From NCBI GenBank assembly GCA_963822145.1, contig CAWGGG010000004.1:1789092-1853091 (forward strand): a stretch of 64,000 bases of DNA, in the 5' to 3' direction. Source of the stretch: UBA5072 sp963822145. GTDB taxonomy: Bacteria > Bacteroidota > Bacteroidia > Bacteroidales > UBA10428. The position numbers and the translations under genes were made by a program. Under the pieces are notes generated by a model. It worked only from the letters and a program-made list of their open reading frames with translations. It was not told where the DNA came from and ran no database searches. Below, in pieces: positions 61,214 to 64,000 of this stretch; position 1 is the first letter of the stretch; the number at the start of each line of letters is the position of its first letter.

Positions 61214-61393
61214 TTATCGTTGTTTTTTTTTTTTATTATCCCAGTGAATCCATTGTTGAACATTTACCGCGGCAACGATAAGACCTCCAACCGTTGCACC
61301 ATGTTTACCGGTTATAATCCCACCTATCATAAGAATAAGTCCGCAAACTAAAATTAGTCCATGAATAAATTGACGTGTTTTCATGTTTTTCAT
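61214..61393 (-). CDS. Small membrane protein, 59 aa
   Basis: The frame MKNMKTRQFIHGLILVCGLI continues LMIGGIITGKHGATVGGLIV and ends in a lysine-rich tail (WDNKKKKQR). It has two short membrane helices separated by a Gly-rich turn. No family recognised. It sits between the DUF4177-like gene (23 nt) and the attC at 61447 and begins the three-gene cassette. A run of twelve A on the coding strand encodes the lysines and could be prone to slippage. Confidence 0.6.
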   Translation of the reverse strand: MKNMKTRQFIHGLILVCGLILMIGGIITGKHGATVGGLIVAAVNVQQWIHWDNKKKKQR

Positions 61394-61446
61394 CTCTGTC
61401 AGTTTTTAGTCAATAATTTGCTTACAGTCTTGCCTTATTTAATGCC

Positions 61447-61571
61447 ACATAACGCCCACAGGTATGAACCGTGGCGTTGAAATAGTGCTTACTTATCTAG
61501 GTACACCAAGGCTACTAAAAGTATTGACATTCGCAACCCGCTACCAGCAATGGCTTATACACGCTGTTGTG
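61447..61571 (-). repeat. attC site, plain backbone (125 nt)
   Basis: Left core ACATAAC, arm CCCACAGGTATGAACC; right arm GGCTTATACACGCT and right core GTTGTGC. The left core matches the core 864 nt to its left (GTTATGTGGC), the other end of the three-gene cassette. Confidence 0.85.
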
Positions 61572-62400
61572 CGCTGAGCTTTTTTGTTTTCCATAATCCA
61601 AATATCATAAATCCAATCCCTACTAAAATGTAAGGTAGACTTAAAAGTTGTCCCATATTGAATTTCATTCCATCTTCAAATCCGACTTGGTCCTCCTTTA
61701 CAAATTCAATTATAAATCTTGCTGTAAATATTAATACAAGCAAAAGTCCAAAGAAGAATCCGCTTTTAAGTTTATCTCTCATTTTTTTGTAAAGAAGCAT
61801 CATAATCGCAAAAATGATAAAATAAGAAATCGCCTCGTACAATTGAGTTGGGTGTCTTGGTAGGTTATCTACTCTCTCAAAAATCACTCCCCAAGGTTTT
61901 GTTGTTGGCATGCCGATAATTTCAGAATTCATAAAGTTTCCAAGTCTGATAAATACTCCCACCAAGCCCGCAACAACCGCAGTCAAATCAAGGGTATCAA
62001 TCATTGAGTGTTTGGTCTTTCGAGAATAGAAATATAACGCAATCAGTTCTCCTAGTGCACCACCATGACTTGCCAATCCTTGAAAACCTATAAATTTAAC
62101 TCCACCACCAGGAGGAAAAGTAATCGGCAAAATCATTTCTAATGGATGCGAGAGATAATATGAAGGTTCATAAAATAAACAATGTCCTAATCGTGCCCCT
62201 ACTATAATCCCAATCATGCTATAAATTGATAATTTTTCCAGATGCTCAGATGGAATGTTTTCTCTTTTATAAATCCAGCCTAAAATATATATGCTTAGAA
62301 TCAATCCACTTACAAAGAACAATCCATAGTATCTAATCGAAATACCGAATACATTAATTATCTCAGGGTCAATATTCCAGTGAATATAGTTTAATGTCAT
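61555..62400 (-). CDS. lgt: Prolipoprotein diacylglyceryl transferase (Lgt)
   Basis: A 281-aa inner-membrane enzyme with about seven helices that transfers diacylglycerol to the lipobox cysteine of prolipoproteins. Conserved blocks: ISIRYYGLFFVSGL, GIIVGARLGHCLFYEPSYYL, GLASHGGALG, the Lgt signature IRLGNFMNSEIIGMP (residues 151-165) and LPRHPTQLYEAI. Complete and of normal length. Its C-terminus (SAQQRV and the stop) is encoded by the attC. Lgt is essential in Gram-negative bacteria, so a cassette copy is probably additional. Ends: GTTGTGCGCTG left, TTGCGCACAAC right. Confidence 0.95.
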   Translation of the reverse strand: MTLNYIHWNIDPEIINVFGISIRYYGLFFVSGLILSIYILGWIYKRENIPSEHLEKLSIYSMIGIIVGARLGHCLFYEPSYYLSHPLEMILPITFPPGGGVKFIGFQGLASHGGALGELIALYFYSRKTKHSMIDTLDLTAVVAGLVGVFIRLGNFMNSEIIGMPTTKPWGVIFERVDNLPRHPTQLYEAISYFIIFAIMMLLYKKMRDKLKSGFFFGLLLVLIFTARFIIEFVKEDQVGFEDGMKFNMGQLLSLPYILVGIGFMIFGLWKTKKLSAQQRV

Positions 62401-62443
62401 ATCTATTTTATCATTGTTAGGACCGTCGTTTTTTTAGCTTTGC

Positions 62444-62570
62444 GCACAACGTCCGCAGGTATGAACCGTTGCGTTTTCGAAGCGCCTTTTTATCTAGTTA
62501 CCACGAGTTGACCAAGTGAATTAACCTTCGTAAACCCGCTACCAGCAATGGCTTATATACACTGTTGGTG
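62444..62570 (-). repeat. attC site, plain backbone (127 nt)
   Basis: Left core GCACAAC, arm CCGCAGGTATGAACC; right arm GGCTTATATACACT and right core GTTGGTG. Confidence 0.85.
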
Positions 62571-62580
62571 GCTGGCTCTT

Positions 62581-63156
62581 TTATATGTTTATTTTGATTA
62601 TTAATTCTTTTGTTTTTATTACGGTCGCAAATTCTTTGTGCAAACTTGCTAATGCTGTCTCATGTATTATTTCTGCAGGGTATTTTTGTCCATCTGCTCC
62701 TTCTTTGTCAAATGTTGCTGTTGCGTCAGAAACTATAAACGTATCATAACCATAATCCCCAGCCATTCTAACTGTCGTTGATATACAATGGTCAGTTGTC
62801 AAACCAACTATTATAAGTTTTTTTATGTTGGATTTATCGAGTTGTTGTTTCAAATCTGTACCAATAAATGCACTATGTACATTCTTTTTAATTATTTGTT
62901 CTCCATCATTTGGCTTTATTATGTCTTGAAAATCATTCCCGATTTTTCCTTCAGCAAATTTCGAATTAGGGTTTGTTGAACAGTGCTGAATGTGAAAAAT
63001 TGGAAAATTATTTTGTCTCCAAAAATCAAGGAGTTTCCTTGCGTTAGTCTCTGCTTCAGGATTGTTTCTGTGTCCTCCCCAGTACTCAATATCTTCATCT
63101 TCAAATCCCTTTTGTATATCAATCAGTATTAAAGCTGGTTTGTCTTGTTTTGTCAT
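62581..63156 (-). CDS. Isochorismatase-like cysteine hydrolase
   Basis: A 191-aa protein with Asp13 in LILIDIQKGFED, Lys91 in IIKKNVHSAFIGTDL and Cys124 in IIVGLTTDHCISTTVRMAGD, the triad of the isochorismatase superfamily. YWGGHRNNPEAETNARKLLD and SDATATFDKEGADGQKYPAE are typical of the stand-alone hydrolase group. Substrate unknown. It shares little with the other member at 52.8 kb beyond the motifs. Cassette ends: GTTGGTGGCTGG left, CTTGCCACCAAC right. Confidence 0.92.
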   Translation of the reverse strand: MTKQDKPALILIDIQKGFEDEDIEYWGGHRNNPEAETNARKLLDFWRQNNFPIFHIQHCSTNPNSKFAEGKIGNDFQDIIKPNDGEQIIKKNVHSAFIGTDLKQQLDKSNIKKLIIVGLTTDHCISTTVRMAGDYGYDTFIVSDATATFDKEGADGQKYPAEIIHETALASLHKEFATVIKTKELIIKINI

Positions 63157-63187
63157 ATAATTTATGTTTTTTGTTTTTTAAGCTTGC

Positions 63188-63314
63188 CACCAACGTCCGC
63201 GTGTATGAGCCGTTGCGTTGTCAATGCGCTTTGTGGTCGAGTTAGTACAAGGTAAGCAAGTGAACTGTCCTACGCAAACCCGCGGCCAGCAATGGCTTAT
63301 ACACGCTGTTAGCG
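63188..63314 (-). repeat. attC site, plain backbone (127 nt)
   Basis: Left core CACCAAC, arm CCGCGTGTATGAGCC; right arm GGCTTATACACGCT and right core GTTAGCG. This is close to the consensus of the unmodified site. Confidence 0.88.
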
Positions 63315-63380
63315 GTTCGTTGCTTTTCCTTGTGCTGTTCAAGTCTATTTTTGGTAAATGTCTTTATACAATGTTAGATT

Positions 63381-63818
63381 TCAATTTGTTTTTGCTTTGC
63401 CCAGTATCCAAGCTGAAACAGCTCCAGAAATTGTCATTGTAAATGCACTGCAAGCTAAATCAGCAAAAACACTGGGTAGTGAAAAAATGTTTTGTGCTGA
63501 AAATAGTCCGAAATTAATAGAAGTCCAATAAAGTAAACCGAGAATGAGTCCATACTTCAAGCCAGAGCCAAAGGTTTTCGCACCTGACCATTTTATTGTG
63601 GTGGTAATAAAAAAGCCAAATGCTAATGCAGAAACAAGTAATGCCCAAATTATTAGTTGGCCTGGTGGGCGGTTAAGTTGTTTTAAATATTCTACTGAGC
63701 CAACAGGATGACTTGCGTAGAAATCCTTTAGAAAAACAAAATATGCACTAGCATGAAGTACAAGGTTAATTACTGCGGTTACTAAACCAGCCAAGAGAAA
63801 ATTTTTGTTTATAATCAT
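63381..63818 (-). CDS. Multipass membrane protein, unknown
   Basis: A 145-aa protein with four helices (LLAGLVTAVINLVLHASAYF, IIWALLVSALAFGFFITTTI, GLILGLLYWTSINFGLFSA, FADLACSAFTMTISGAVSAW). A loop with HPVGSVEYLKQLNRPPGQ lies between the first two. No family recognised with certainty. Cassette ends: GTTAGCGGTTCG left, TTGACCGCTAAC right. Confidence 0.75.
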   Translation of the reverse strand: MIINKNFLLAGLVTAVINLVLHASAYFVFLKDFYASHPVGSVEYLKQLNRPPGQLIIWALLVSALAFGFFITTTIKWSGAKTFGSGLKYGLILGLLYWTSINFGLFSAQNIFSLPSVFADLACSAFTMTISGAVSAWILGKAKTN

Positions 63819-63911
63819 ATTGGTATTTTTATATTAGTTGATACCTATAGTTTTTGTAATTGTTCCGTTTCTAGTTTCTCTTGGCGAAATACTGTGTTGT
63901 TCTGCATTGAC

Positions 63912-64000
63912 CGCTAACGTCCGCGTGTATGAGCCGTTGCGTTGTCAGAGCGCTTACTTATCTAGGTACGCCGAAGAAACCAAAAGAGCTGACCTACGCA
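63912..64000 (-). repeat. attC site cut by the window edge
   Basis: Left core CGCTAAC followed by CCGCGTGTATGAGCC and the backbone interior up to GACCTACGCA. The array therefore continues beyond the window. Confidence 0.85.

Noticed and set aside
13075..64000. Interpretation of the repeats as MITEs or REP-type elements inserted between genes
   Set aside because: Terminal bases vary from copy to copy and match across the gene rather than within the repeat, and there are no target duplications; cassette recombination explains this better. The inner modules A-C might still have come from REP-like elements.
1..64000. tRNA, rRNA or transposase genes
   Set aside because: I looked for tRNA-like cloverleaf features, rRNA stretches and transposase motifs and found none; small structured RNAs could still be missed by eye.

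Overview
This looks like a chromosomal segment of a Bacteroidota bacterium. The evidence is a type IX secretion C-terminal domain (29611-30576), many lipoproteins with short signal peptides ending in Ser-Cys or similar, a DUF2975 plus XRE pair, LRR lipoproteins of Bacteroidota type, and secreted glycoside hydrolases. Every complete gene I can support lies on the minus strand.

Positions 1-9.5 kb are ordinary, somewhat more GC-rich chromosome. A secreted polysaccharide-degradation cluster (GH30-like, GlcG-like, carbohydrate-binding and GH5-like proteins, plus a large unknown secreted protein) is followed by a nitrilase-family amidohydrolase and a tightly overlapping trio (VOC protein and two methyltransferases). 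Positions 9.8-13 kb are a transition: a class D beta-lactamase, an acetyltransferase, small membrane proteins and a TfoX-like protein, without clear repeats. A PerR-like repressor with a palindromic operator and katG lie at 15.9-18.6 kb.

From about 13.1 kb to the right edge the window is an AT-rich array of single genes separated by about 50 related, non-identical palindromic repeats. On the plus strand each repeat starts with RYYYAAC and ends with GTTRRRY, with inner arms of the type CGTGTATAGCC and GGCTTATACACG. These are the R''/L''/L'/R' boxes of integron attC sites. The variable core bases do not match across a repeat; they match across the gene. The GTTRRRY left of a gene is complementary to the RYYYAAC right of the same gene, usually for 9-14 nt. 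Cassettes that excise as circles predict exactly this, so I read the region as a large chromosomal integron array of more than 40 cassettes, transcribed leftward. The integrase and attI should lie beyond position 64000.

The attC sites are modular. A backbone of about 127 nt carries any of three foldable insertions: A (about 21 nt, a CCCGAC/GTCGGG hairpin), B (about 62 nt) and C (about 92 nt, with a CCCCGAT/ATCGGGG hairpin). This gives lengths of 127, 148 (A), 188 (B), 210 (AB), 240 (AC) and 302 (ABC). A second lineage ('F2', GGCGGTATG/CTATACCGC arms) and several divergent sites are interspersed.

Cassette contents are typical accessory functions: VOC proteins, acetyltransferases, methyltransferases, SnoaL-like proteins, isochorismatase-fold hydrolases, CPBP and VanZ membrane proteins, a VapBC toxin-antitoxin pair, Lgt, a DNA alkylation repair protein, TspO, a cupin, lipoproteins, four related LRR lipoproteins, and one cassette with no gene but strong inverted repeats. 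I found no tRNA, rRNA, CRISPR array, transposase or integrase gene in the window. Family names come from reading motifs, not from database searches.
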